Shown here in pieces: positions 28,985 to 38,979 of a DNA stretch of 64,000 nt. The position numbers and the translations under genes are program-made. Origin of the DNA: Candolleomyces eurysporus (taxonomy: Eukaryota; Basidiomycota; Agaricomycetes; Agaricales; Psathyrellaceae); assembly GCA_027579435.1 (NCBI GenBank), contig JANBPK010000756.1, positions 1 to 64,000 on the forward strand. Direction: 5' to 3'. Position 1 is the first letter of the stretch; each line of letters begins with the position of its first letter. The notes beneath the pieces are model-generated. The model was not told where the DNA came from and did no database searches. It saw only the letters and a list, made by a program, of their open reading frames with translations.

Positions 28985-29259
28985 AAAAGAGATTGCGATG
29001 AAGAAATTATCGAGACCGGCTCCCATTGCGAAAAGCACTGAGGCTGACTGATGCTGACTTAGAAATCTCCTCAACCTCTCCTCACTCTCCTCTCCTTCGT
29101 TTATAACGCTTCTTGTGGCCAGCACTGCCAGCCAAGGCGCTCAAGGTACCACTCTTCAAACCTCCGCCACTCCAAAAGTCAAGTAGCGGATGAGTTGCAG
29201 CTACTACCGCCCTGTCTTCATACCTCGTCCATGAATTCGATTCATCTACCAGGTGTATA

Positions 29260-29470
29260 TCTGAATGCGTCGAGGAAGCTTCAGTTCCTAAGCAGCGGCC
29301 TAGCGGTAGGTAGTTTTGCGAAAGTAGGAGGTAGCAGACGGAAGCGGAAGAAATTAGAATCTAATCTGACATCAACTGACCAGTGCTCAGTTGCAATCTG
29401 TATTATATCCAAGAAGTAACAAGTACTGCAGTACTGCATATCATTCTCTTCCTGCATACCCGTTTGATTA
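29260..29470 (+). repeat. Degenerate copy of the LEU4 3' end and downstream region
   Basis: The string TTTTGCGAAAGTAGGAG near 29313-29329, and the following GAAGCGGAAGAAATTAGAATCTAATCT, TTGCAATCTGTATTATATCC and TACTGCATATC segments, occur in the same order and orientation as the last codons and 3' untranslated region of LEU4 (25281-25402). There the matching parts are TTTCGCGAAAGTAGGAT, GAGGAAGAAA, AATGTAATCT, TTGTATTATATCC and CACTGCATATC. Small indels separate the matches. No LEU4 coding sequence of useful length is left. Limits are approximate. This reads as a relic of a local duplication. Confidence 0.5.
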
Positions 29471-29579
29471 TCTAAGATATCTAACCCTCGTCCAACCACC
29501 AATTTGTTAGGGGTTTCGTTTCGCCTTGGGCCACAGGTAGTTCTGCTATCCCGTCACAATGCCTCGGCACCGGCCGCTT

Positions 29580-30322
29580 CCCGCAGGTTTGTTTGGCCTT
29601 TTGGCATTGGTAAGGAGAAACATGCGAAACATGCGAAAGCCACAAAGTATTCATGTGACGAGTTGGCCGGAACGGCCACATTCAAGTTGCATTCAGCAGC
29701 ATAGACGCCCAGATACCGTATTTGTGACACTGCAGTGCAAGTCCGATTTAACGAGCACCCAGGCGGGTGACGAGAGGTATTCACCTGGTGCTGAATGTGT
29801 CTAGCTTAAGGGTGGGTTGGAAAACAAGAATATTGGAGGCATGGAGGACACTGACGATTTGCTTACGATGCCCCAATTTTTCACTTCTTGAATAATGACC
29901 AGGATGACTCACTTGCGCGATATTTCCTCTTGATGTATTCCAAGGCCAAGTCACATATATATAGTCCCCGAAGTATCTCGTGTGTCGAGAATATGAAGGC
30001 TCAGGTCCGAAGAGTCGATGGGCCTTGAGTACAGTCCACGTAGATTCGTCTTACTATGGACTCCTGATAAATACGACTCTCGAATATGTCTGAAACCGAT
30101 GGTTCCGCAACAACATTATAATTAGACAAGATCCACTTCAGCACGCTGATTTAAATGAACCAAAAACCCTTGCAGCCTTGCGGGAGGCACATGAACTCCA
30201 GCTTTTGCTCTCGGCTCGCTCGTAGTTGAACAGCAGCAGTGTTGCCCTTTGGTTGCCCTGGCTCAGAGTAGGAGCTGTCCTAAACAGTTGAAATTGCTTT
30301 TGCAGTTTTCCATCCAACCACG
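29580..30322 (+). repeat. Degenerate copy of the NACHT2-ATG9 intergenic region
   Basis: Blocks here match 34,120-34,993 in the same orientation. These are GCGAAAGCCACAAAGT with GAGTTGGCC (29633-29670) against 34164-34190; CATAGACGCCCAGATACCG (29701-29719) against 34219-34237; GTGTCTAGCTTAAG through ATTGGAGGCATGG (29797-29841) against 34512-34558; and AACAGCAGCAGTGT with AGAGTAGGAGC.GTCCTA (30227-30284) against 34910-34956. The middle parts differ in length and sequence, so insertions or deletions followed the duplication. Only the promoter side of ATG9 and the 5' flank of NACHT copy 2 are represented. No gene is seen between the matching blocks. Confidence 0.65.
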
Positions 30323-30481
30323 ATGTCGTCAGGCTCGCGAAAACGCCACTCTTCGCTCGTGATAGACCCTCGTCCTCATTCTTCTCTTCCGGTCTTTCTC
30401 AACATGATCAACCGCATTGGAAGGGGATCTATCAGGGATATTGAAAGGAGATTTTATATGGACGCAGAATATCCCATCTAG
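30323..30481 (+). pseudogene. Truncated copy of the ATG9 5' end
   Basis: Preceded by the same leader as ATG9 (CCATCCAACCACG then ATGTCGTC), this stretch would encode 52 residues. It starts MSSGSRKR, has PHSSLP against the PSSSSF region, and contains FLNMINRIGRGS, which matches [12 protein letters not shown] in the real ATG9 (residues ~33-44). The similarity fades within a few codons after this and the frame stops at 30479-30481. No membrane core of ATG9 follows. Relative to ATG9 it also lacks about 18 bases in the Ser-rich stretch. A non-functional fragment created by local duplication is the natural reading. The duplicated promoter could still be transcribed. Confidence 0.75.
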
Positions 30482-30935
30482 ACTTTCAATTCAAATATTT
30501 ACCCTCGCATCTCGATCAAAAAGCCACTCTCTTCCTGCAAACTCATTTAATTATATGCCCTCTGCTCGCCCACTGATTTNATTGGGGATTATCTCGTTTT
30601 TTTTTTATCTCGGTTTGCGTTGGCCTGCAGGCAGTTACTGCCTCAAACTTCATAGTGGGGCTCCTCTCGACGTCCGGTCCTCGTATGGGTGAGTTTGCAG
30701 TGAAGAGGAAGCCTGAGGATTTGGAGATTACAGAAGAAAACGCAGATCTGTGGTTTGGAGAGGAGCCGCTTTGTTTATAGCATCGAATACACGCCGAAAA
30801 TAATGACCCAGTAAAAATTTAGATCGTGTGAGGAAGTTCGAGTTGGACCACAGGAGGAATGGGAGCAGAGGGCGTTGGAAAATGGCGACCGCCACTCACG
30901 AGCCGGACCCGCGCTTCCTCCTAGGTCTGTCCCTT
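30482..30935. other. Spacer downstream of the ATG9 fragment and of NACHT copy 2
   Basis: The first ~130 bases contain CTCTTCCTGCAAACTCATTTAATTAT and GGGGATTATCTCGTTTT. These weakly resemble 29445-29525, which follows the LEU4-like relic, so this may be another piece of the duplicated flank. A 31-codon open frame (30685-30780, MGEFAVKRKPEDLEITEE...) looks coding in composition, but nothing recognisable or spliceable adjoins it. The end holds the 3' untranslated region of the minus-strand NACHT gene. Confidence 0.35.
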
Positions 30936-33900
30936 TCACTCTAACCAGCCCCACTCAAGAGCGTCCTGATGATCACACTGCTCTATATCACCCTTCCACT
31001 TTTCGTGAAACTTGCTCATAGCCTCAGCGGCCTCTGGGTTTCGGCGCTAAACAAGGAAAGGAAAAGAAGACCGCTTCAGTTTTTACATGGCAACCAAAGA
31101 GAGCACCCCACCTGCAAATTGTCAACAAAGGTACTAAAAGCCGAGTTCCAGCTGCGCCAATTAACGTTATCGAACCACTGATAGGCCAAGGGCAGTAACT
31201 TGTCGATCTTATGCCATCCACCCTTCTGGGTGAACTTGAGAACATCGTCATCAATATCGATGTTGAGCTGCAAGAGAAATGGCAGCTTTCGGAGAGCTTT
31301 CAGCAGCGCGTCCTTACAAATCCTTGGGAGTGGGAGCTCTTCCCATTTTTCCGGGACTAAAGACGCAGATTATGGATTGAGTTAGCAAGAAGTGGAAGGG
31401 TCGGTGTGATCACGTACGAGAGTTAAGGTCTAACCGGCATTTGGTGATGGGGTGCATACAGCACTTTGCAAAGTGCGTCCAAACACGTTCGAAAGGGACA
31501 TATAGATCTTTTGCACGACCTTCTTCATCTAAGAAGTCGGAAAAGGATTTGTGATACATTCGTAGAACCAAGCAATTTTCGTCGTCCTTTTCAAGAGTCA
31601 TGATGGAACGGAGGTCCGAGATGAGAACTTCTACGGCATTGCTCTCCAGGCCAAGCAGTGCGCTGAGGGTATCGTGTGGAGTTAGGCCGCCATGGCGCGG
31701 CACGATTTGATTTGAGGCATCCATTTGAAGAATCCGAACAAGGAAAACGAAGTCACGTCCACTGTGGGTATCGACACCCTCATATGCCTCCTTCGCTGCC
31801 GACAAGATGTTGGTGTACAAGATATCGAGTGCTTGGAACGGACGCGCCGTCTGGCCTTCGCGTGGGGTCCAGTCGAGGACTGTCTTCAACCTATGCACAG
31901 GGGATGCTCGACGCTCCGATATATACTTGAAGACCGTTGCAACGTAGATAAATTGCCCTGACGCAGCTTCAACAAAGGCATGGATGTCCTCTTCGGTGAA
32001 CCATTGAGAGTTGCCGATTCTAAGACCGATATCGAGAAATCTCCTTCGCAGGTATCGGCGCATATCCTCTGTGGCATCGTACTGGTCGCTGAGTTGTATG
32101 TGGTATGCCAATGTGTGTAGATGACCACCAGGCAAAAGCGCAGTACGAACCGCCCACTCAGGTCGACTGGCAATGAAGATGCGAAAGGGGAGGTCGTCAA
32201 CGAGAAGACACCGCCTGATGGCGGTCAACAGCTCTGCTTGACGATCCTCCCCTTTGCACTCATCTAGACCGTCAATCAAGATGGCGTATGGAAGATTTCT
32301 GAGTTCGACGTTCGTCTCCATGTCCCTAAAGTTTTTGAAAGGCCCCACAATGAGAGCATCCATCTGAGCCTGCAGTGACTGGGAGAAGATCAGAGGATCA
32401 TCCTCAACGACGTGCTTCATCCTCCGCTTGAGACGCGGATTTCTCCGTCCAAGCTGGTACGCGATGGTCGGGATGAATGCCTTGACGGTGTTGCGGCTGG
32501 AATCTGTGGCCGAAAAGAAGAATGAAGTTGCGAGGATATCGCCCTTCCCGCATATTTCAGCGATCGTCTGCTGCAAGGCGGACTTTCCTGAACCTGCAGC
32601 CCCCGTCATACACAGCAGTCGTTGAGGACCGTCGCGATCTTGAATCCATCCCATGATCTCGCTCGTGACCTCAACGCAGGTATCTTCATCGCACTTTGGA
32701 GCATCGTATCGAGCACTGGAATTGTAGAGGGCGTTTGGCGCAGTGTACTTCAGCAACAGTTCCCAACCTGTGCCAAGTTCAGTAAAGTAGCGCAACCTGT
32801 ATTTTAGTGACGCTCATTCACGGTAGAATGGAACCAAATTGACATACCATCGATCGACCGATCGCTTGTGCCCGGCCTACCACCGGTAATTACAGTTACA
32901 TGGGATGCTTCAAAATACTGTATATCCCTCATGCGAAAGTCGGTGGCGCCCGAGAGAAACGAGGTTGTACCATCATGGGCCTTTGACGATGATGCCGGAG
33001 TCTCGCCAGAATGAAGTGCTGGGAATGACTGAGGTGGTCGAAGATCTTCAACGCCCGACATCGGGATCACCGTACAGTGCGAAGAATCGAATATGTAGCC
33101 CTCGCTTTGGGATTGATGGCTCTGGAAATTTGAGTTGTCCACAGGGAGGATCAAATAAGGAGCTGAGTACGGTATTGAGGGATGATGAGAAGGGGGTGGC
33201 CCAGCGTATGGTACATTTGTGACCAAGGCAGAGCTTTGAGAAAAGGTTTCTCGTGAGGAATGGGGTAGTGCGAAATGATGTGGGTTGTATTGAGGGGCGA
33301 CATTGATAATGGGTACAGCCATTGGCTGTACCGATGGTGTAGTGCTTTCGATCGCGTTATCAGGGAATAGTGGGGAGGTCTGGTTCTCTTGTTGAGGAGG
33401 GGTCGAGACAGGATCCATCCAAAAAGGTATTTGGACAGGATGTAAGGCTTGAAGCTGAGGATACGGATTGTACAGAGATGGCTCGACCATCAAGCTGCCT
33501 CTGTTCCACTCAAGCTTTCTTATGTTCTCCAATGGCTGCTGAGAAGGTGGAAGTGGTGGTGGTTGGATGGTGGTATCAGGATATTGCGTCCACGCAGGGC
33601 GACTATACGATAGAGGGAGGACTAAATCCGTCCCAAGAGGTGTGTACGGAGGATGGGATAGTGGAAGTTGAGCATACCCACCATACACCGATGGTGTCGG
33701 CCCAATGTTGGTCATTGCTGGGTTTCCTCCGAGTCTCGCAATTGTCTGGGAATGCAATCGTGGAGGCGCCATGTTTTCCATCGAAGCTGGTTGTGCTGGC
33801 GGCTGCGACGCGTTGATGGAGAAACGGGGATATGTGGGAGAGGGGCATTGCATCCACCCTGACGGACTAGAGTGAGGAAAGGATGAACCCTCTCCGAAGG

Positions 33901-34138
33901 GTGCCTGCGGAGGATCATATGCATTCAAACACATTGATCGCTCGACCGCCACTGGCAGGGTTCCACTGCTGAGCCCAGGTTGCACAGTCTCCCCCGTGCT
34001 AAACTGGGAAGGTGATTGAGGTATGCAAGGGCCAGTCCTCAACACGCCTATCCGACCGTTTTGGGAGCTGGAAAGTGAAGGATATGGGCTATGAGGGCGG
34101 GACTTGGAGCCTACGTTGCTTGATTGTTCTTTTGGCAT
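30936..34138 (-). CDS. NACHT-type STAND NTPase (fungal NLR-like), copy 2
   Basis: ATG at 34138 (MPKEQSSNVGSK; the open frame upstream starts with GTG). Exon 1 runs to 32848 and encodes ~430 mostly Pro/Ser/Gln/Tyr residues with many short P-rich turns, ending in IQYFEASHVTVITGG. Exon 2 starts at 32767. The P-loop is MTGAAGSGKSALQQ, the Walker B region YAILIDGLDEC and the sensor-like motif FIASRPEWAVR; the helical part ends YHKSFSDFLDEEGRAKDLY. Two more introns lead to FTQKGGWHKIDKLLPLAYQWF and the last exon, RRNPEAAEAMSKFHEKWKGD..., with TGA at 30936-30938. More than half of the NACHT-region residues match copy 1 by eye, and the tails match too. It lies head-on to copy 1, with relics of both flanking genes between them. 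Probable role: a nucleotide-gated signalling switch in self/non-self recognition. Intact frame. Confidence 0.82.
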
Positions 34139-34993
34139 CAGTATCAAGGGTAGGAAGGAAGAGGCGAAAGCCACGAAGTGTCCAGTTGGCCAAAATATTG
34201 GCTGGCAAATTCAATACCATAGACGCCCGGATACCGGACTTGTCCGGTAGCTAGGATGGTGTGGCGCTTGAGTCGGTAACGGCGTTTCACTGCACGTAAA
34301 CTTCAAGTTGATTTCGGATCTTGACCATCTTAAGACTCATAAGAGTCTTGATATCCTCTGGAAAGAGAACGTTCTTTTGCATAGGTCTCCATATTCTGCT
34401 TTACAGGGTCGAGCTCGGGTACCTTCAATCTACCCTTCATACCAGCCAAATGTGTCTTCCTTTGCTTGGCTGGAGGCATGACGACTCAGAGTATCCTCCA
34501 CGGTTCCGAAGGTGTCCAGCCTAAGAGAAAGGGTCAGAAAACGAAACTATTGGAGGCATGATTGAGAGTTTAGAACATAGAACCGGTGCTAATACTCCTC
34601 TGTTGCTTATGGCGTTTTTCCCACATCTCATCGTTGCACGCAACCTCTAAATATTAGTATTACGCCTTTGTTGCCATGCTTTTTACCGCTCATACCTCCA
34701 CGTATAACGCCTTTTTTGCCCCTTTTTCAATCAATTTCTACTCTAGGCCGCAGTCCAGTGCTTGCTTTGAGGAAGTTATTCAAAAAGCGGAGTTCCCGCC
34801 GAGGCTCAGCGCTCAGGCCTCAGGCCGCGAAGCCGCATTTGCCAGGGCGATCAAGGCACAGCCACATGGAGGGAGGCAAGGCTGAGTGCTGAGGCGTACG
34901 TTCGTGGTTAAACAGCAGCAGTGTCGCCCTGACTCAGAGTAGGAGCCGTCCTAGCTAGTTTGGATTGCTTTCGCAGCTTTCCATCCAACCACG
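34139..34993. promoter_or_regulatory. Divergent spacer between NACHT copy 2 and ATG9
   Basis: These 855 bases separate the two divergent start codons and act as the source (or twin) of the relic at 29,580-30,322. A segment of about 200 bases (roughly 34,250-34,500) has no counterpart there. The part just before ATG9 (34,905-34,993) is the best conserved between the two copies, so it probably contains the ATG9 core promoter. No gene is supported inside. Confidence 0.45.
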
Positions 34994-37900
34994 ATGTCGT
35001 CTGGCCCGCGAAAGCACCGCGCCCATAATGAACCCTCCTCGTCCTCATTCTTCTCTACCGGCAGCGGTGTACTATCGAGCTCGCGTCCCTTTCTCAACAT
35101 GATCAACCCCATTGGAAGGCCGACTTATCAGGGATATATACGTGCAGACGCACCTTTGGAGGAAGAAGACGAAGATAATCAGCAGCTGAAGAAGGGGGGC
35201 AGTAGCAGTGAAGAAGAAGACCTGGAGCGAGGTACGGGGAGGAGGACACCGTCAGCTAAATCTCAAGGGAAGAGGCGGGCTGGGGCTGCGTCCTCTCGCT
35301 GGGATGGCAACTCTTCAGAGATGAACGTGCTGCGNCCCAATATCCACAAAAACGATGAACAGCGCGAGTCGTCAGACGACGATGAGGTGCCCCAGGATTT
35401 TATGGTCGAAGCGGCGGGCACTGGTGCCACTGCTGCTGCAGGGGCCTCGAAAGCTGGAAGGNGTGGCAAGACGAGGAGAACTGGCTCAGGCGAAGGGTTT
35501 CCCCCGAAGCCGCCTGTGGGGCCGGCCAGTCGAGTTCGAGGACAGCCTCTGTATTCGGTCGCGGGTAGCACTCCCCCATCTTTGTTGCCTACGGTTGACC
35601 CTCGTGTCTCGCAACCACCCAAACCCTCGGAACTGGATGCTGAAGAACGAAGCTCCACACCTCGTAGTGTGCCTCGTGCTCCCTCGAGTTTGGGTGGAAG
35701 GTCGANCAGTGACCAGGNTACGCGGCAAGGCAAGACAATGCGTGGACTAGACGAGTATGAGAAGGCACTCTGGAACTGGGTTAACGCATACAATTTGGAC
35801 GCGTTCTTGCAAGAGGTTTACTCGTACTATGAGGGGAATGGGATTTACAGCATTGCTTTGTCGAGGGGACTCAACCTTTTGTGCGTACATTACATCTATC
35901 TTGAATTTCNTATGAGTGTTGACTGTGNCTTAACAGGACCGTTGGATTTGTTATTGGGTTTTCCACATTCCTGTTGGGATGCATAGACTATTCAAAGTTT
36001 CGACACAACCAGAAGGTGACCCACCTTTCAGAAGTGGTCATTGACCGGTGTATCTCGAAGTAAGCACCTCCCTATACTTCTCAGACGACCCGTTGCTCAT
36101 ATTGTTGTGCCTCTAGATTCTCTGGGTTCACACTGCTCTTTTTCATCCTCTTCACAGCGTTTTACCTGTGGCAAATATTNTCATACGCTATGAACGTCAT
36201 GCGACTGGTCGATATGTACAACTTCTATACTCATCTTCTCAAGATCCCTGACGTAAGTATACGCCTTACAGTCCCTTCCTCTTCCTTTGCTGAGCTAACT
36301 CTTTACAGTCCGACATCCAGACTATCTCGTGGGCCGAGGTAGTTCGCCGTATTGGTGCTATCCGCGAAGAAAACCCCATCACAGCCATCTCTTCCAAAGC
36401 CCGAGCCAAAGACAACAACACCTCNACTGCCAAACTCGACGCTCACGACGTTGCCAATCGAATTATGCGGCAGGAGAACTACCTCATCGCNCTATTCAAC
36501 AAAGAATTGCTCGACCTCCGTACACCTCTCCCCTCNTTCCTCCAGCGGTTCGTCACGCCCGAAAAGGGCAAAGGGAAGGTGCTAACNCAGGCACTCGAGT
36601 GGAACTTGCGATTCTGTCTCATGGAATACCTTTTCGACCAACATGGCAAAGTACGGAAAGTGTTCCTCAAGTCGAAGAACCGGGCAGCCTTGATTGAGGG
36701 GTTGAGGAGGAGGTTCATCTTCATGGGCATCTTGAATGCGATATTTGCACCATTTATTGTGTTGTATTTCCTCATGTATTCTTTCTTCCGGTATTTNGAG
36801 GTACGTTTGTTTCTTTGNACTCGATCTCAGTGAAGAAGGCTAACGAAATTTTCATAGCAATACCACAAGGACCTTTCGTCCATTGGCGGGCGACGGTACA
36901 CGCTGTATGCATGCTGGAAGTTNAGGGAGTTTAATGAACTTCCACATATCTTCACGAGGCGGCTGGACGAGAGCTACCCGATGGCCAGCATGTACAACGG
37001 ACANTTCCCGAACGAAAAGATGACNATTATCATGAGGTATGCCTTCCGTTTCATATCGTCCTTCCATTCAATCAGTCTGATTAAAACGTAACTAAATAGA
37101 TTCGTCGCGTTCATTGCGGGCTCTTTCGCTGCTGTCCTCGTGCTCGCCACNGTCCTGGACCCNGACCTCTTCCTCAACTTTGAAATCACACCCCACCGCA
37201 CTGTGCTGTTTTACCTCGGTGTGTTCGGTGGTNTACTGGGCGCCGCACGAGGCATGATTCCCGAAGAGAANAGGGTGTTCGACCCTGAGCTCCTCATGAC
37301 GGAAGTTATCACGTACACGCACTACATGCCTGATGAATGGAAGGAAGAGCTCCATAGCAAGAAGGTGCATGAGGAGTTTGGGGAGCTGTTTGCGATGAAG
37401 ATTATGATCTTTGTGCAGGAGCTTATTAGTGTGGTGACNACGCCGTTTGTGTTGTGGTTCTCGTTGCCCGATTGTGCACCGGCGATTGTGGATTTCTTTA
37501 GGGAGTTTACGGTCCATGTGGACGGGAGGGGGTATGTGTGCAGTTTTGCGGAATTCAATTTTGACAGGCACGGGAATGTCAAGGCAAGTCTTCCTACGTT
37601 CCNANTGTAAANNGATAGACTAACGGTTTACGTTTTATAGTTTGGTGCACCCTCGAAAGCGCAAGATAANCGGATGATCTCGAATGAGGGCAAGATGGAG
37701 AAGAGTTTCCTCAANTTCAAAGCTGCGAATCCGGATTGGAACCCGTCTGACCCGACTGGATCGTTGTATCTCAACCGGATGGCTGATGTCACGGCTAATT
37801 TGCATCACACNTTGAGCAGTAGGCGAAGACAGCAGCAGCAACAGCANCAGTACGCGTACGCAGGGCATCAAGACCTTTCAGCGACNGTCCACTTTGCGTC

Positions 37901-38387
37901 GGATAGAGGTGATCGAGTGCATGATTATGACAGGGCATTGAGGCAGAGTCAGCATGCTGCAGCCTTGAGGAGGAGAGGACTGGGAATGGGNATGGGGATG
38001 GGGATGGCTGGGAGTATGATGACGATGTCCATGCTAGGCGGTGGGGCCGCGAGTGTGTATGCGGGAGGGGCCTCGTTGGCGAATACAGCTGTGCTGGGTG
38101 ATTCGCAAGGGAGTGCGTTATTGCAGTCTCCGCCGCAGGAACGAGAACCACAGGAGGAGCCGCAGCCTACGCAAGATGAGGATACTTCCAACTCGACCCG
38201 TGAGGCCTTGGGTAATGAGATCGGGCTGGGTGACTCTTACGTGGACGGGGCAAGGAGACAGACGAGGCCGTTCGTNGCGGAAGAGCAGGAAGAGGATGAG
38301 GAGCGGCTATTGGAAGACGGGGGTGTACTGGGATTGTTGGCACAGATTTATGGACGACGTGATGGACAGGGGGTCGATATCTCGTAG
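34994..38387 (+). CDS. ATG9: Autophagy-related protein 9 (lipid scramblase)
   Basis: ATG at 34994 and TAG at 38385-38387, with about eight introns. The ~250-residue N-terminal arm is acidic and Ser/Pro-rich ([14 protein letters not shown]). The conserved core opens with [33 protein letters not shown], then membrane segments such as [36 protein letters not shown] and [23 protein letters not shown], and the family motifs [13 protein letters not shown] and [10 protein letters not shown]. The ATG9 signature region reads [22 protein letters not shown], followed by [40 protein letters not shown]9 vesicles seed the autophagosome, and the trimer moves lipids between leaflets, supplied by ATG2. The C-terminal arm is Gln-, Met/Gly- and Glu-rich. 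N bases are scattered but the frame holds. Roughly 950-1000 residues, normal for basidiomycetes. Confidence 0.93.
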
Positions 38388-38432
38388 AACTTGCATCTTA
38401 TCATACACTGCTAGNTATACATATTCATTTGC

Positions 38433-38925
38433 TTATTCGCTTCCTTTGGCGAGGATTTCTTGGACACGCCTAACCTTGTGATCATTGCCATCGCCTGGGA
38501 GTATATCTGGACGATCTGTGCGGGTGCCAATACGAATGTCGGTTGCGATGCGAGCGACGCCTCTGGCGTGGACTGCAGCATGGCAGTCGTGGATGGCCTG
38601 GGAGACTTTGGACCAGGGTCCTTCGAGGTTTGTGCCGTAGCCGCTGTATAGGGGCTGTCAAAGGCAAAGGGCGGCCTGAAAAGACTACAAAGGCTTACTG
38701 GAGCTGTTGCGGGTGAGCAGGGGGAATGAGGGAAGATAAACGATGGACATGCCTTGTATTTGAGGCCCGACTTCTCAAGGACACGCTGGCATTCTGCGAT
38801 TTCTTCGGCAACAGACGAGCCTGCGGTCCCTATTGGAATAAGGCAGAAATCTGGGGGATATATAGACGGGGGGCCAGGGACGTTGGGAGCGACGACGACA
38901 TACCTGCGACGGCGTAGAGTTCCAT
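38433..38925 (-). CDS. ECM15: Thiamine-binding-fold protein, Ecm15/MTH1187 (UPF0045) family
   Basis: A small gene of 113 residues. ATG at 38925 gives MELYAVAD. A 53-base intron (GTATGT...CCCCCAG) leads to FCLIPIGTAGSSVAEEIAEC and QRVLEKSGLKYK. A second intron then joins to YGTNLEGPWSKVSQAIHDCH, TDIRIGTRTDRPD and VQEILAKGSE, with TAA at 38433-38435. The opening FCLIPIGT, GTNLEGPW and the arginine-rich TDIRIGTRTD are the hallmarks of the family, whose tetramers bind thiamine or a related ligand; yeast Ecm15 has no settled role. The second intron appears to start with GC (AAG|GCATGT) and end CAG, because no GT donor keeps the frame. Its 3' end lies 45 bases from that of ATG9, and its start only 54 bases from that of the EH-domain gene. 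Confidence 0.82.
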
Positions 38926-38979
38926 AAGAAGAGGGGATTTGATTGGCTTACGGCAGCAGAGCGCTCTCTTCTCTCTCTC
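38926..38979. promoter_or_regulatory. Very short divergent promoter (Ecm15-like / EH-domain genes)
   Basis: Only 54 bases lie between the two opposing start codons. They contain ATTGG at 38941-38945, a CCAAT box on the minus strand, and a CT-rich run just before the plus-strand ATG. Transcription of one or both genes may start inside the partner's first exon. Confidence 0.4.

Noticed and set aside
28952..29190. Possible extra C-terminal exon of NACHT copy 1 after a donor at GAG|GTAAGG and an acceptor near 29,062
   Set aside because: The intron would be longer than neighbours and the resulting peptide has no counterpart in copy 2, so the stop at 28,984 was kept.
33370..33816. Plus-strand open frame inside NACHT copy 2
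   Set aside because: Antisense to the proline-rich head; Trp/Cys-rich translation is what reversed Pro/Gln codons give.
37830..37855. CAG-like triplet run, possible trinucleotide repeat
   Set aside because: Short poly-Gln coding stretch in the ATG9 C-terminal arm, interrupted by an N; not unusual for a disordered tail.
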